DNA of 64,000 bases from Globodera rostochiensis (Eukaryota; Nematoda; Chromadorea; Rhabditida; Heteroderidae). This document shows, piece by piece, positions 11,512 to 23,345 of this stretch; the stretch's first letter is position 1, and each line of letters opens with the position of its first letter. Location: the NCBI GenBank assembly GCA_018350325.1, contig JAEVLN010000013.1, forward strand, positions 620,001 through 684,000. The letters run 5' to 3'. Position numbers and translations under genes: made by a program. A model generated the notes under the pieces. The model did not search any database and was not told the DNA's origin. It saw only the letters and a list, made by a program, of their open reading frames with translations.

Positions 11512-11562
11512 AACGTTGCAAATTTTTTTCATGTGAAGAATATTTCCGTTATCTGATGAATA
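11512..11562 (-). promoter_or_regulatory. Conserved H-family upstream block
   Basis: In gene orientation it reads ATCAGATAACGGAAATATTC then TTCACATGAAAAAAATTTGC and AACGTTTT. It is followed by a second conserved motif, CATACATATGCGTTGTCAAC. It lies about 200 bases upstream of the H3 start. Equivalent blocks are at 4566-4618 (H1), 5628-5675 (H2), 16325-16375 (H4), 22732-22795 (H6), 27210-27250 (H8), 30470-30520 (H9), 37268-37315 (H12), 37470-37535 (H13) and 42640-42690 (H14). It is a candidate core promoter or gland-specific element, inferred only from conservation. Confidence 0.55.
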
Positions 11563-12574
11563 GCAATAAAAATTTAATAATTAATTTTCTTTTTTATAAA
11601 TGTATTGGTTTCTATTTGATTTCGAAATTAAAATAACAAAATATTTTTAAACCAATGACTGTAATAAGCATAAAATATTATACAAAAAGGCGTCGATTTT
11701 GGCTACCATTCATAGGGCGCTTCCGCAAATGTCAAATGCTTAAATACCAGGGATGTAACCGGATTCCAGTTTCCGATTACATCCCGTTACATACAGATTA
11801 AAATCCAGGTTAACAGTGCCCATAAGGGCACTCGTTTATAAATAGGAAATTCTACTTCAAACCACCAAATTTTGGGTTACGTTCGCCCCAGACCCGCGAA
11901 TTCCAAATTTTCTGTCTTACAATAAACGTTATCTATGTTTTGTAAATCTTTTATTATAAATTAGCTTTAGAATCAGATTCTTTTGAGCCATAAAATTCTG
12001 TTTAATTTTATCATGACAAGAAAAACGAGCGTGTCATCGCCTCCGCCCACACAAATTCGCCATCCCTTTTAAATGTCGACGAGCCCGTTGATAAAAGGAT
12101 GTTGTAGTAAAGAAACATTTTTTTTTAAATGTAACCACGAGTTCGTGGTAAAGTCCTAGAAATTTAAGAAATTCTTGCTTTAAGCTTAAAATTTTTGCTT
12201 TTGGATAAAGTGCCAAGCTCTAGGTGGGTGGGGAGAATCAATCATTGACAGATAATATACATTTTGATTAGAGGAAATTAAGCTTAAATTTTGTTTCAAT
12301 TGTACAATATTTCTAAAACGCCCTTTTTTGACCACCTTTCAGTGGAAAATTCAAAAATTGTGTTGAGTTCATAAATGAGTAAAAAAATATCAAATTGAAG
12401 TCGACAAAGACAATTAGTGGCATTTAACTGAAGTGCCAATTTTTAAAAATTTTATTTTCCCGATCCTTCACTGTTTTCATCAAACTGCTGTCATTTATTT
12501 ATTATTATTATCGAATTATATTTCTTCGTATAAGTAAACAATTATATAAATGTTAATATCAATTAATGCAGGTT

Positions 12575-14312
12575 TCAAGCACAGAAAGGCCAGAAAAACT
12601 GGAATTAAATATTCTGAATATTAAAAATTCCAAATTTCCTATTTACTTGAGCCGACTGCAAATTTCCATATTTGGCAATTCCGGAAGCAGTTACGCATGT
12701 TGTGCCCGCCAAGCATGCCGGAAGTTGGTCACACTTATCAAAAATATTTGTTTTAAAAAATTTTAAATTATTAAACCCCCGGTCCTCCGGAAATAACAGT
12801 CAAAGGGTTTTGAAGTGAGCCACCATTAGCAACACATTGTGGGGAACCTGAATAAAAAGCTTAATGAATTTACCTAATTATAATCCTCTGAAACCTCCAA
12901 TTATCTGAGCAAATGGGCGACTGCCAAGCTTTACTATGGAACTTTCAACCTGGCATTGGAACCCAACAGCGCATTGCGTCATGCCACAATTACACTAAAA
13001 TATTAAAAACTATTCGTAATTTATTATTTAAAAATAATTAATGAATATTATATTTTGTCACAAATCGTCACCAGCAATTTAACAATTTGGATTCGTGCTT
13101 AATTTCAAGATGATGTTTACTTCGGATTCTAACCCTCAAAAACCGTAGAAATCTTTTATTCAACTTAAAAAGTGCTAAGTGGTCGTATCATTATTGTTTG
13201 CCGCTTAATATTACAAAATAATTTACTAAAAAATTTTCAGAATTTGAAACTATTATTTATTATTTAAAAATAATTAATGTAAGACAATGTTGATAAAAAT
13301 TATTTTCGCGCTCGAAATTCAGAATGTTGTTTAATTCGGATTGAGAAAAATCGCGCACAAAAAAAAAAACAGAACAATTTGTGCACAAATTTTCTTAACA
13401 AAATTCATTAAATTTTTAAAATTTTTCCCGGCGGCCCCTGTCGGCACCGCCGGACACCATTTTCACAAAATTAAAAAAAAAATACATTTTATTATTTACC
13501 GGTTAAATAAAGCTTTAGCAAAATGAGGTTTTTTTTTGGTCTTAAATGGGTTTTTTTGCCTGCCAAATGAGGCTTTTGAAAATTTTCCTCTGCGAGCCCT
13601 GCATAAGAGGGTACCGGTAGTTCAGACGGATTGGTTGGGTGAGAAGCTGATCACTGCACAGAAAGTCGTGGGTTTGATTTTGCCCCGGGGGGGGGGGGGG
13701 GGGGAGGTACCATCCATTTTGCCTATCTTTAGTGTTTACCACTAAAATGTGTTACATTGCTTAAATAATTTACTAACAAATTGAAAAAAAAGATAATTTC
13801 CATACCCCGGGACCATTCACGATGTTTTGTACATTTCCGTTTTGTTCCGTATTTCGGCTTAGGTCCAACGGATTTGAAACACATTTTGGAAATTGAAATG
13901 GCTCAAATGGTTCATTCCCAAGGCTGGCAATTCCATTAAATATGCCGCATGTTGTGCCAGCCGGACAAGTGATCAGATCACACTGAATTTTATGTTTTTC
14001 ATTTAATTATATAAATTTTAAAAAAAAATAAATCACCCCATTCTGTACACCTTCATAGACTGTCGGGTCATCAGTGCATACTTGATTTGCTGAAAGTAAA
14101 TAGGCTAATAAATTTTAATAAAATATTTTAAAAATACTCAAATAAAACCATAAAGAATTAAAATAAATTTAAAAAGGGAAAAAACATTTACAAGTTGTGC
14201 CAATGCCGCTAGTTGTAGCTGAACGCACACAACAATTGGCACTTTGTTGTAATGCCATCAAAATAACAGCCACACAACTCAAAAAATACAAATTTGATGA
14301 CAATATGTGCAT
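12575..14312 (-). CDS. CR2: secreted cysteine-rich protein (210 aa, 7 exons)
   Basis: Exons (minus): 14192-14312, 14037-14089, 13806-13982, 12895-12994, 12777-12847, 12647-12733, 12575-12598. Each has exactly the length of its CR1 counterpart, and phases agree. Exon 1 starts MHILSSNLYF with hydrophobic CVAVILMALQQ. It differs from CR1 mainly in the signal region (CVNCCMRS in CR1 is ANCCVRS here). The third intron holds both the SINE copy and a GC hairpin repeat. It is probably functional if CR1 is. Confidence 0.72.
13400..13470. repeat. GC hairpin repeat (CGGCGG..TCGGCACCGCCG)
   Basis: A GC-rich imperfect palindrome (CCCGGCGGCCCCTGTCGGC then ACCGCCGG) next to TTTTCTTAACAAAATTC. Relatives occur at 17115-17155, 25045-25078, 27522-27600, 47825-47905, 49683-49722, 56235-56320 and 57790-57865. 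Flank-only remnants lie at 23885-23965 and 51000-51110. All share an AT-rich tail (GACTCAATTTGTTAAG, GATTTGCAACCAAAATTT). Confidence 0.7.
13607..13720 (+). repeat. tRNA-derived SINE head, second copy
   Basis: This is the orthologous insertion to that at 8484-8580 in the duplicated unit, with the G-run expanded to about 20. It lies in an intron of CR2. Confidence 0.55.
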
Positions 14313-15211
14313 TATAAAAAAAAGGGTTTTTTAATTCTGAAGAAAATAAACAGAGCAATAAATCACTATCGCTAAAATTTATATTTTTAAACTAAATTTG
14401 TTGACATATTGGTCAATAGACCAATTTTTACCTAAAAAAATGTTTTTTAATCAATTACTCCGCCCTAAATTTTGCTTTTATATGGTTGTTTGGTCAGTAA
14501 AAGAATAAAGTAATGCCAAAATAATACATTCATCAAAAATTGTAACATTATGCGAGATACCCCACCTCACAAATCAGCGGCAAAAGCGGTTTATCCGGAT
14601 GGAGGGTGTTAATTGGATAAACCGAAAGCATATCAGCTTCAATTGGTCTGGTTTTCCAGGTCAAAGTGAAAGCATTAAACTACCGGTCCGAGTGTCGAAA
14701 GTCTCGAAAATCGGAGCTTTGCTTATAAGTTGCTGTTTTATATTGTTCTCAATAATTGTGTAACATTTGACCGTCCAAATATTTGCCATTAATTGTAAAT
14801 GTGAAAAATGTTTTGCAGCAAAATGATCCCGGCAGAAAAACACTCGGATCTTTTACTTTTGTTTTGAATTTTGGCATTTACAATGAATATAAAACAAAAT
14901 GCTTCATAAATACGCCGAGATTTATATGGATAAAATTTTATAAAAAATATGTATCAAAAAAGGGGAAATATTCATCTTTAGTGGGTGCAGGCAGCATTGC
15001 ATTTTTCTTAAAAAGCTTGTGAAAAAATGCCAAATATTGAATATGGATTCTTATAGAAATATGGAAAAATATGGATTTAATCTGAAAAAGCACAAAATAA
15101 TATGGACTAAAAAATCGCTCTAATTTTTTGAAATGAATGCTATTTGTGGCTTCTCTCGTCAAAGCAGTCGCAGTAGTGTTGAGGCTGACAAACTTTTATA
15201 ATTTTGTGCAC

Positions 15212-16131
15212 TCAAAAATGCTTAATTTCGTTTCTAAATTGCGCTTTCCAATTTTTTAAACTGCTTAGTGAGATTTTCAACGAATCAGCAATGTCACAAT
15301 CACTCATTTTTGGATTTTTCCTTTTTATTTCGGCATATTTCTTCAAAATTCCAATTTTTGTTTCATCAGAAAACATTTTATTGCTGACAGAAAGGCCAAA
15401 TTCGCGCTTCCATTCATAAATTGTTCTGGCAGAAACGCCCAATTTTTTTGCAATTTTTTCATTGAGTTCACGCATTGAAAAGTTTTTGAGTTTTGCCTTT
15501 TTACATTTGCTTTTTATCATTTCAAATTGTTTCAAAATTTCACGTTTTTCTAACTCAGAAAAAAGTTCATCCGCTGATTCATGTTTGATTTTAACTGTTT
15601 CTGAATTACCAATGTTATTATTAAAAAAAAATTATTAGATGTTTTTCAATTACCTATATCGATCCTTAAACCAAATTCTGACCCAAAATGCTTTTAATTT
15701 GTTAAAGTTCGTTTCATAAGATTTATTCTTGAAAATGTTTTGTAACTATTGAAATTATTTATTCTTTTTGAAATTTTAAATTATTTTTCTATCATGAAGT
15801 AGCTCACCTTCCACTTTAACTGCTCCATAATGTGCTTCATGTTCAACTTTTACGATTCCTTTTAGTGCAGATTTGTCTCTATTAAATTGTTCCTCGTTCG
15901 ATTCAACCTTAAATTAGTTAATTTAAATCGGATGAAAAAGCAAAAACCCATAAATGAAAACATTTTTGGGGAATTTATATGTGAAACTTTGATTTTTGGC
16001 TGAGATTCAATCGGATTGTTGTTTGCTTCAGGCTCTGATTGATTTGTCTGCCAAAGTTCATCAAATAATTCATCATGAAATGTAAAAACATAATTTATTA
16101 AACAAATTAATTGTAGAATGTTCAATTTCAT
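15212..16131 (-). CDS. H4: shortened secreted HTH protein (210 aa)
   Basis: Exon 1 is 15988-16131, exon 2 is 15808-15907 (same 9-base deletion as H3), exon 3 is 15212-15600. Compared with H3, about 318 bases are missing from exon 3. The join goes from ESADEL directly to FSELEKREILKQ and keeps the frame. The acidic linker and first HTH module are therefore lost, leaving two HTH modules (ARTIYEWKREF and SLKNWKAQF). The product would be a signal peptide plus two HTH units. Whether it is functional or a decaying copy is unknown. Confidence 0.65.
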
Positions 16132-17052
16132 AATTAAATTTACGCTTAAATATAATAAAACATTTTCTTATTTTTATTAGAATTTAGTAAAACAAATTCG
16201 CAATTTTTGTGCTTATTGACGAATAAAAATGTAAAATATTTAGCCAAAATTTTTTTGTTTCTTACTTGAATTGTTGACAACGCATATGTATGTTATTATA
16301 AATTCTTAAATAAAAAATAAAATAAAACGTTGCAAATTTTTTTCATGTGAAGAATATTTCCGTTATCTGATGAATAGCAATAAAAATTTAATAATTAATT
16401 TTCTTTTTTATAAAGGTATTGGTTTCTATTTGATTTCGAAATTAAAATAACAAAATATTTTTAAACCAATGACTTTGTAATAAGCATAAAATATTATACA
16501 AAAAGGCGTCGATTTTGGCTACCATTCATAGGGCGCTTCCGCAAATGTCAAATGCTTAAATACCAGGGAGGTAACCGGATTCCAGTTTCCGATTACATCC
16601 CGTTACATACAGATTAAAATCCAGGTTAACAGTGCCCATAAGGGCACTCGTTTATAAATAGGAAATTCTACTTCAAAAAACCACCAAATTTTGGGTTACG
16701 TTCGCCCCAGACCCGCGAATTCCAAATTTTCTGTCTTACAATAAACGTTATCTATGTTTTGTAAATCTTTTATTATAAATTAGCTTTAGAATCAGATTCT
16801 TTTGAGCCATAAAATTCTGTTTAATTTTATCATGACAAGAAAAACGAGCGTGTCATCGCCTCCGCCCACACTTCGCCATCCCTTTTAAATGTCGACGAGC
16901 CCGTTGATAAAAGGATGTTGTAGTAAAGAAACATTTTTTTTAAATGTAACCACGAGTTCGTGGTAAAGTCCTAGAAATTTAAGAAATTCTTGCTTTAAGC
17001 TTAAAATTTTTGCTTTTGGATAAAGTGCCAAGCTCTAGGTGGGTGGGGAGAA

Positions 17053-17220
17053 TTTAGAAATTTTGTTGGGATTTGCAATCAAAATGACAAAAAATGGTAG
17101 AAGGTTTTTAGAAATGTGAGGGTCGGCGGTGCCGATAGGCCCGCCGGAGAAAACACTGTTTGTTAAGAAAAATTGCTTCAAAATTAACAAAATTTAGCAA
17201 CACTGTACCTTTCAACACAG
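17053..17220. repeat. Dispersed GC hairpin repeat and flank
   Basis: It contains GGTCGGCGGTGCCGATAGG and CCCGCCGGAG with an AT-rich tail, a member of the dispersed hairpin family, directly left of the MULE element. No gene was seen. Confidence 0.5.
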
Positions 17221-19415
17221 GACATTTCAACACTGGACATTTCAACACTGGACATTTCAACACTGATTTTAAATTTTAAAAATAAATTGATAGTGCCAAA
17301 TTCAAAAATACCTAGTTATAATTAAATAAAGGCTTATTAATTAATCAGTCTTGCTGAGCTAAATGATACGAAATCGTTCTAAGGTAAAGAAGTGCGTCTT
17401 CGCCAGCCCTCTGGTCAAATTCTGCAAAAATCTGCTGAAGATTATGGTCCAGCGCCACATAAACGCTCTTCCTTTTTAGTCCTCTCCCTCTCACGCCATG
17501 CGCTGGTGCATTTCGATAATCCGTGACAATGATTTCCCAGTGATGAAACTCTTTCACCATTTGACTGACAAATTTGCTAAATAGCGGCTTAGGATCAAGG
17601 AGAGAGCCCCAAATTCGATGCCAGCTTTCCAAAGAATTGTTGCTTCTTGAAAGCCCTTCCTGAAGACGTTCAGTAACATTCCAGAACTAAGGGAACAATT
17701 GATTCAAACTCAATATAACAATTTTCAATGCCTCAATTGGAAACAAGGCATTGCGATGTTGCAAATTTTCGTGCTCAATCCATGCACGAAGCCAACCATC
17801 ACATCCATTCCCATACACTCCTCCCTGCTCGCCAGGAAAAATTTGCGGGTGAGCGACAACATATGACGGGCCGATGTATGTCAAAACAAAATATTTTAAC
17901 AACTCTTAATGTAACGCTGATCACTATCAAAAAATTAAGCTAACCCAAAATTTCCATTTCGGGAGGTCCCATGAGTGTATCCATCAGTATGCACATAAAT
18001 GTATAATCTTCACCAACAGGAACAAAGGCCAGCGCTTGGAGCGAACGGAACAAAAATTTGTCGTCTCTGTTGTTTCGGTAACGCTGGTATAAGCCAGGGA
18101 GATTTTGGATATGTTTGTGTAAGGCATTTCCAAAGTGAAAGAGACAACCTAATACGACAAAAAACCTCAAATATACAATTCATATATACTGTAGTGTGCA
18201 ATAGTGAAGCGACCAAATTAATTTTTAGACAACTTTTATCGGAGTATGGATCAACTCTATTGTATAAATCATTCTATGTCTGAATACTTTTGTCAATCTA
18301 CAGTACTTACTGTCAGTGTAAAACATTTTTGCTTTTCTTTTGCACACCGCTATATATTCTCAACCAGTTATATTCGCTTGTGGAAAGACTTGTCGAACGG
18401 CAGCTACTTCAGCGGCCTCAAAATCAGACATTACCCGACCCGGTGACCAATTGTGGATCCGATTGCGAATTGCTTCGAACACACGAACATATGCCTGTCT
18501 GTGTTTTGATGGAAGGCAAGCGAAAACACACGGGATTGCGCATGAGTCGACAATAACATGAACCGTGAATATCTGGTAGAATCCACGTGGTGCAGTCTAA
18601 TTTTTTGTAATCAACAATAAAATAATTAAAAATTAAATATTATATTAACGAACGACAAAAAAGTTTAAAAATTCATAATTAACTGACTTTGAAAGTGCCG
18701 TCAATCGCAATTTCATCACGAAAATCATATCTGTTACGGTATCCAAAAATTATGTAATGCTTACGCGAATGCAGCGCCAATATTCAACATTATCGGTTAT
18801 TGCCGAGTTTCTTTCAAACCGGTATTCAAACCCGTCTCGTGACAAGAGTGTGCCACCTTTGGTTGATTTTTGTTCGATGAATTGAACCACTTCTTGACCC
18901 CCAATGTCACTCTCATCGGAAGGACTATTTGATGAATCTAATTGGCCCTCTTCGGGAGAACTCCAGCGATGCATATTATTAGGAAAATATGCCAATTTAA
19001 GGAAAGTGAGAATAATCGGACGAGAGTGAGGCGATTCCGATATTCATATGATCGCAACTCAACCTTACCAGTTAGCAGAACCAAATTGACCCCTGACCCA
19101 TCATGCTACTCAAACATTGGTTCAGTAAGCAAATGTAGTTTGTGCACTTATTTTTATTTCACCATTTCAATGTCAACAATAACAAGGACCATTTAAATAT
19201 TTTCGAATTTCTCAAATTTCTTATCACATAGCATTTAGCTCAGCAAGACTGATTAATTAATAAGCCTTTATTTAATTATAACTAGGTATTTTTGAATTTG
19301 GCACTATCAATTTATTTTTAAAATTTAAAATCAGTGTTGAAATGTCCAGTGTTGAAATCAGTGTTGAAATGTCCAGTGTTGAAATCAGTGTTGAAATGTC
19401 CAGTGTTGAAATGTC
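17221..19415. mobile_element. MULE (Mutator-like) DNA transposon
   Basis: Terminal inverted repeats of about 145-180 bases (17221-17365 and 19232-19415) share GCTCAGCAAGACTGATTAAT, GCACTATCAATTTATTTTT, and outer tandem repeats of CAGTGTTGAAATGTC. The interior encodes a FLYWCH/MULE-type transposase on the minus strand. No clean target duplication could be read because the outer repeats are tandem. Confidence 0.8.
17345..18995 (-). CDS. MULE transposase with FLYWCH-type N terminus
   Basis: Exon segments in order: about 18750-18995 (FLYWCH-like: GGTLLSRDGFEY then YWRCIR), 18665-18725 (IDGTF with first catalytic Asp), about 18370-18590 (APRGFYQIFTVHV, PCVFACLPSK, and MSDFEAAEVAAV with second Asp), 17940-18130 (GCLFHFGNALHKHIQ), 17690-17900, and 17345-17700 (NNSLESWHRIW). 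These are characteristic MULE landmarks, and several junctions have GT/AG signals. The stretch between FLYWCH and the first Asp is much shorter than usual. An internal deletion is therefore likely, and I cannot say the product is active. A helper such as this could mobilise foldback elements with 9-base target duplications in the window. Confidence 0.7.
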
Positions 19416-19913
19416 GGGTCACCTTGCAATCAAAAATATGAAATTTACACAATGCCAAATCATGATTTCTCCCGTTAAAATAAAAATATTTGAACTTCCA
19501 GCCAAATGCTCATTTTCAAGGACAATCTTGAAAATAAAGACATTGCAATTTTAAAATCGAGGCTCCATTTTCAAGGACCGTCCTTGCCATCAAGGACGAA
19601 TTGGGGATTTTTGTGCATATTTTAGGTCTTTTTCGAAAAATCATTTTAAAAAAATGTAAGTCACCTTACTCGTCAGGACATGTTTCAGGAAAAGTATGAT
19701 TTTTTTATAAGCATTTCTTAAATTCTTGATCGATAATTCTTAAAGGTAGGGGGTTGTGCTGAGATTTTAAAATCTCGGTGTTTTTTTGAGCGCATTATAG
19801 TTAAAATGTTTGAAAATTATTAAAACAATTTATTACTGTAATGGAGGAAACGTAGGAGGAAAAACGATAAATAAGTGCTCGCACTCAAGCGGGTTTGAAC
19901 CAAACACACAAAA
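19416..19913. other. AT-rich interval, no gene seen
   Basis: It contains repeated CAAGGAC words (TTTTCAAGGACAATCTTG, then TCAAGGACCGTCCTTG) but no supported coding exon. Confidence 0.35.
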
Positions 19914-20680
19914 TCAGACTTGCGGAATGCGAGCGTAGCGAGTAAACGAAAAGGTGGGCCAAATGTTACCAAAATTATTTGGGTTTAGTTTACTAACGCA
20001 ATAGCTAACACATTTTAATCGCAATTGAGTTTTCCATCTTTTTGGGCTTCTTATTGAGATTTTCAACAAATCAGCAAAGTCCAAATCACTCATTTTTAGA
20101 TTCTTTCCTTTTTTTAATTTTGGCATATTCTTCAAAATTCTAATTTTTGTTGCATTAGAAATTTTGTTGCTGATAGAAAGTCCAAAGTTGCGCTTCCATT
20201 CATAAATTGTTCTGGCAGAAACACCCAATTTTTTTGCAATTTTTTTATCGAGATTATTCTTTGAAATGCTTTTTAGTTTTGCCTTCTGACATTTGCTTTT
20301 TATCTCATCAAATTGTTTTAAAATTTGACGTTTTTCGGACTCAGAAAACTTTGACTTTGTTTCTTTTTTTAGACCCAATTCTTTGATCCATTTATACAAT
20401 TTTGTGCGACCAACACCCAAACTATTTGATATTTTTCTCTCAATTTGAACCCATTCTTTTGCGTTTCCCTTTTGCCTATAACCATTTTTCATTTCTCGGA
20501 ATTTCTGAATAATTTCACGTTTTTGCTGATCAGATTCAATTTGATCACATTCATTTGAATCATTTTGCTGTTCATCATCACTCTCATCTTGATCAATTGA
20601 GTTATTTTGATCAGACAAATTTTTCGTAGAATTGTACTGATCAAGATCATCCGTTGATTCATGTTTGATTTTAACTGTTC
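19914..20680 (-). pseudogene. H5: exon 3 of an H-family gene, exons 1-2 missing
   Basis: An exon 3-like frame starts at the acceptor at 20681-20682 (GAACAGTTAAAATC) and encodes the acidic linker and three HTH modules (RTKLYKWIKEL, ARTIYEWKRNF, SPKRWKTQ). Two compensating indels near 20110-20135 change a short segment of the last module. The C terminus runs on into unrelated sequence to 19914. No exon 2 or signal-peptide exon exists upstream: the intron holds an inserted element (20759-21045) and then joins the 3' flank of H6. It is probably a deletion product. Confidence 0.7.
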
Positions 20681-20758
20681 CTGAATTATGTTATTATAAA
20701 AAAAAAATTATTAGATGTTTTACAATTATATCTACCAAATTCTGACCCAATATTCTTT

Positions 20759-21045
20759 GGTACTTTTCGGTTTTGTGCCTACACCTCAAACGTTTAAAAA
20801 AGGTCAACAAAAGGGCGTTGAAAACATCATATATGGGGTTTTAAAGGGTGCTGATCATGAATCTCACAATATTTTTAAGATCTGACAACATCTAAATTTT
20901 GAAAATCTATGATTTTAATTTTTTTTCACCATTACTCACCCAAAAGCGCTTTAGGCTAAGCCACCCTGGCTTGGGGCTCGTTAAGCTTAGGCCTAAGCCT
21001 AACGAACTTTATTTTTGAGGTGTAGGCACAAAATCGAAAAGTACC
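20759..21045. mobile_element. MITE with 32-base inverted ends
   Basis: The ends GGTACTTTTCGGTTTTGTGC and GCACAAAATCGAAAAGTACC are inverted repeats over about 32 bases (with CTACACCTCAAA inside). They are flanked by WATTCTTT repeats (8 bases, one mismatch; 20751-20758 and 21046-21053). The centre carries a CTTAGGCCTAAG palindrome. It is inserted in the residual intron of H5. Confidence 0.75.
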
Positions 21046-21286
21046 AATTCTTTTAGTATTTGTTAAAGTTCGTTTTATAACATTTATTTTTTATTGGAAA
21101 TGTTTTGTCATTGAAATTATTTATTATTTTGAAATTTTAAAATTATTTTCTCTAATCTGAAAAAGCACAAAATAATATGGACTAAAAAATCGCTCTAATT
21201 TTTTGAAATGAATGCTATTTGTGGCTCCTCTCGTCAAAGCAGTCGCAGTAGTGTTGAGGCTGACAAACTTTTATAATTTTGTGCAC

Positions 21287-22469
21287 TCAAAAATGCTTAA
21301 TTTCGTTTCTAAATTGCGCTTTCCAATTTTTTAAACTGCTTAGTGAGATTTTCAACGAATCAGCAATGTCACAATCACTCATTTTTAGATTCTTTCCTTT
21401 TTTTTATTTTGGCATATTCTTCAAAATTCTAATTTTTGTTGCATCAGAAAACTTTTTATTTCTGATAGAAAGGCCAAATTCGCACTTCCAATTATAAATT
21501 GTTCTCGCACAAACGCCCAATTTTTTTGCAATTTTCTTATCGAGATCATTCCTTGGATTCTTGAGTTTTGCCTGCTTGCATTTGCTTTTTATCTTATCAA
21601 ATTGTTTTAAAATTTCACGTTTTTCAAACTCAGAAAACTTTTGGTTTAGGTTTAAACCCAATTCTTTGATCCATTTATAAATTGTTGAGCGACCAACACC
21701 CAACCCATCTGATATATTTCTATCAATTTTAACGCATTCATTTTTGGAATATTTTCTGTTTTTTGTATAATCTTCTTTCATTTCACGGAATTTTTGAATA
21801 ATTTCGCGTTTTTGTTGATCTGATTCAATTTTTTCACATTCATTTGACTCATTTTGCTGTACATCAACACTTTCATTTTGATCAGTTGAGTTATTTTGAT
21901 CAGACAAATGTTTATTAGAATTATCTCCAATCTTTTTTTGCACAGAAGTGTTGGGCGCTTGTCCGTGTTGATCTTCTTCTTTAACACGATCTTCTAATTG
22001 TTTTTTAAACTCACCACTCTCCTCGCCCCACCATTCAAATTCATGTTTAATTTTGTCTTTTCCTGAATTGTTATTGTAACAAATAGACCATTTTTTGAAT
22101 ATTTTGATCCTTTGAATATTTGGCTCACCTTCTACTTTAACTGCTCCATAATGTGGTTCATGTTCAACTTTTAAGTTTCCTTTTAGTGCAGATTCGCCTT
22201 GCCATCTTCCATCAAATTGTTCCTCGTTCGATTCAACCTTAAATTAGTTAATTTAAATGCCCGGGTGAAAAAGCAAAACCCCATAAATGAAAACAAAATT
22301 TTTTTGGGAATTTATATGGGCAAACTTTGACTTTTGGCTGAGATTTAATCGGATTGTTGTTTGTTTGAGGCTCCGATTGATTTGTCTGCCAAAGTTCATC
22401 AAATAATTCATCAGGAAATGTAAAAACATAATTTATTAAACAAATTATTTGTAGAAAGTTCAATTTCAT
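21287..22469 (-). pseudogene. H6: secreted tandem-HTH member, one frameshift
   Basis: Exon 1 is 22326-22469 (MKLNFLQIICLINYVFTF), exon 2 is 22129-22237, and exon 3 is 22062 down to about 21287. Phases are as in intact copies. Three HTH modules are present (RSTIYKWIKEL, ARTIYNWKCEF and a C-terminal module). One T is missing near 21417 (GGCATATTCTTC in place of GGCATATTTCTTC), which shifts the last module out of frame after KIRILKNMPK. The same deletion is present in H5, suggesting shared descent. Confidence 0.75.
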
Positions 22470-23034
22470 AATTAATTTATGCTTAAATATGATAAAACAT
22501 TCTCTTGTTTTATTAAAAAATTTATGATTAAAACTTTAAAATTTGTTCTCATTTCTCTGCCAAATTTGTCAAATAAGTCGTTTGGTTAGAATTATTTAAG
22601 ATTAGCAATTTTTGTGCTTTGACGAATAAAAATGTTTAATATTTAAGCAAATAAATCATATTTTTGTCTTACTCAAATTGTTGACAACGCAATACGTACG
22701 TTATTATAAATTGCTTAAAAGAAAATAAAATAAATAAACGTTGCAAATTTCTTTCATGTGAAAAATATTTCCGGTACTGATTAAATAGCAAATAAAAATA
22801 ATTAATAAATTGATTTTCTCTTCTATGTATAAATGTGTTGATTTCTAAGGGTCCCGACACCCTAAAGCCCACTTAACCCTTGGGGCGGCGACAATAATCA
22901 GAGAGAAAACCAGTGCCACAGGCACTAGCTTCCAACACCAATGCCAGCGAAAGTCAACAAATGATACTACTTTGAATGGATTTGCCTATGACCAAATTGA
23001 AGCAGCAGTGTCCTTGGATCGGGTACATGTCAAC
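22470..23034. other. Upstream region of H6 and unassigned DNA
   Basis: It holds the H-family upstream block at 22732-22795. Between 22850 and 23034 there is GC-richer sequence leading into the minisatellite. No gene was seen. Confidence 0.35.
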
Positions 23035-23345
23035 TCGCCGATGCCGCCTCGCCGACGCCGACTCGCCGATGGTCAACTCGCCGACGCCGCCTCACCGGCC
23101 GATGGTCAACTCGCCGACGCCGCCTCGCCGATGGTCGACTCGCTGACGCCGACTCGCCGATGGTCGACTCGCTGACGCCGACTCGCCGATGGTCAACTCG
23201 CCGACGCCGCCTCGCCGATGGTCGACTCGCTGACGCCGACTCGCCGATTGACAACTCGCCGACGCCGACTCGCCGATGGTCAACTCGCCAGACTCTCCGA
23301 TGGTCAACTCGCCGACGCCGACTCGCCGACGGTTGACTCGCCGAA
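23035..23345. repeat. GC-rich minisatellite (CTCGCCGAYGGTCRACTCGC)
   Basis: An array of short units CTCGCCGATGGTCAACTCGC and CTCGCTGACGCCGACTCGC. Frames are open on both strands (repeating ASRPSA/SPMVDSLTP peptides), as expected for a stop-free repeat. I therefore do not call it a gene. Confidence 0.85.

Larger units (their letters stand above)
7409..12237. repeat. Tandem duplication unit 1 (CR1 + H3)
   Basis: This 4.83-kb unit runs from TCAATCATTGACAGATAA to the sequence ending GTGGGTGGGGAGAA. It is followed directly by a second unit of near-identical sequence at 12238-17052. It holds a CR gene, a SINE, a 0.7-kb non-coding stretch (9.3-10.0 kb), an H gene and about 0.9 kb of upstream sequence. 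Confidence 0.85.
12238..17052. repeat. Tandem duplication unit 2 (CR2 + H4)
   Basis: This is the second copy of the 4.8-kb unit. It differs from unit 1 by an added stretch at about 13225-13540 (including a GC hairpin repeat) and by loss of about 0.3 kb from exon 3 of the H gene. The remainder is nearly identical, so the duplication is recent. Confidence 0.85.
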
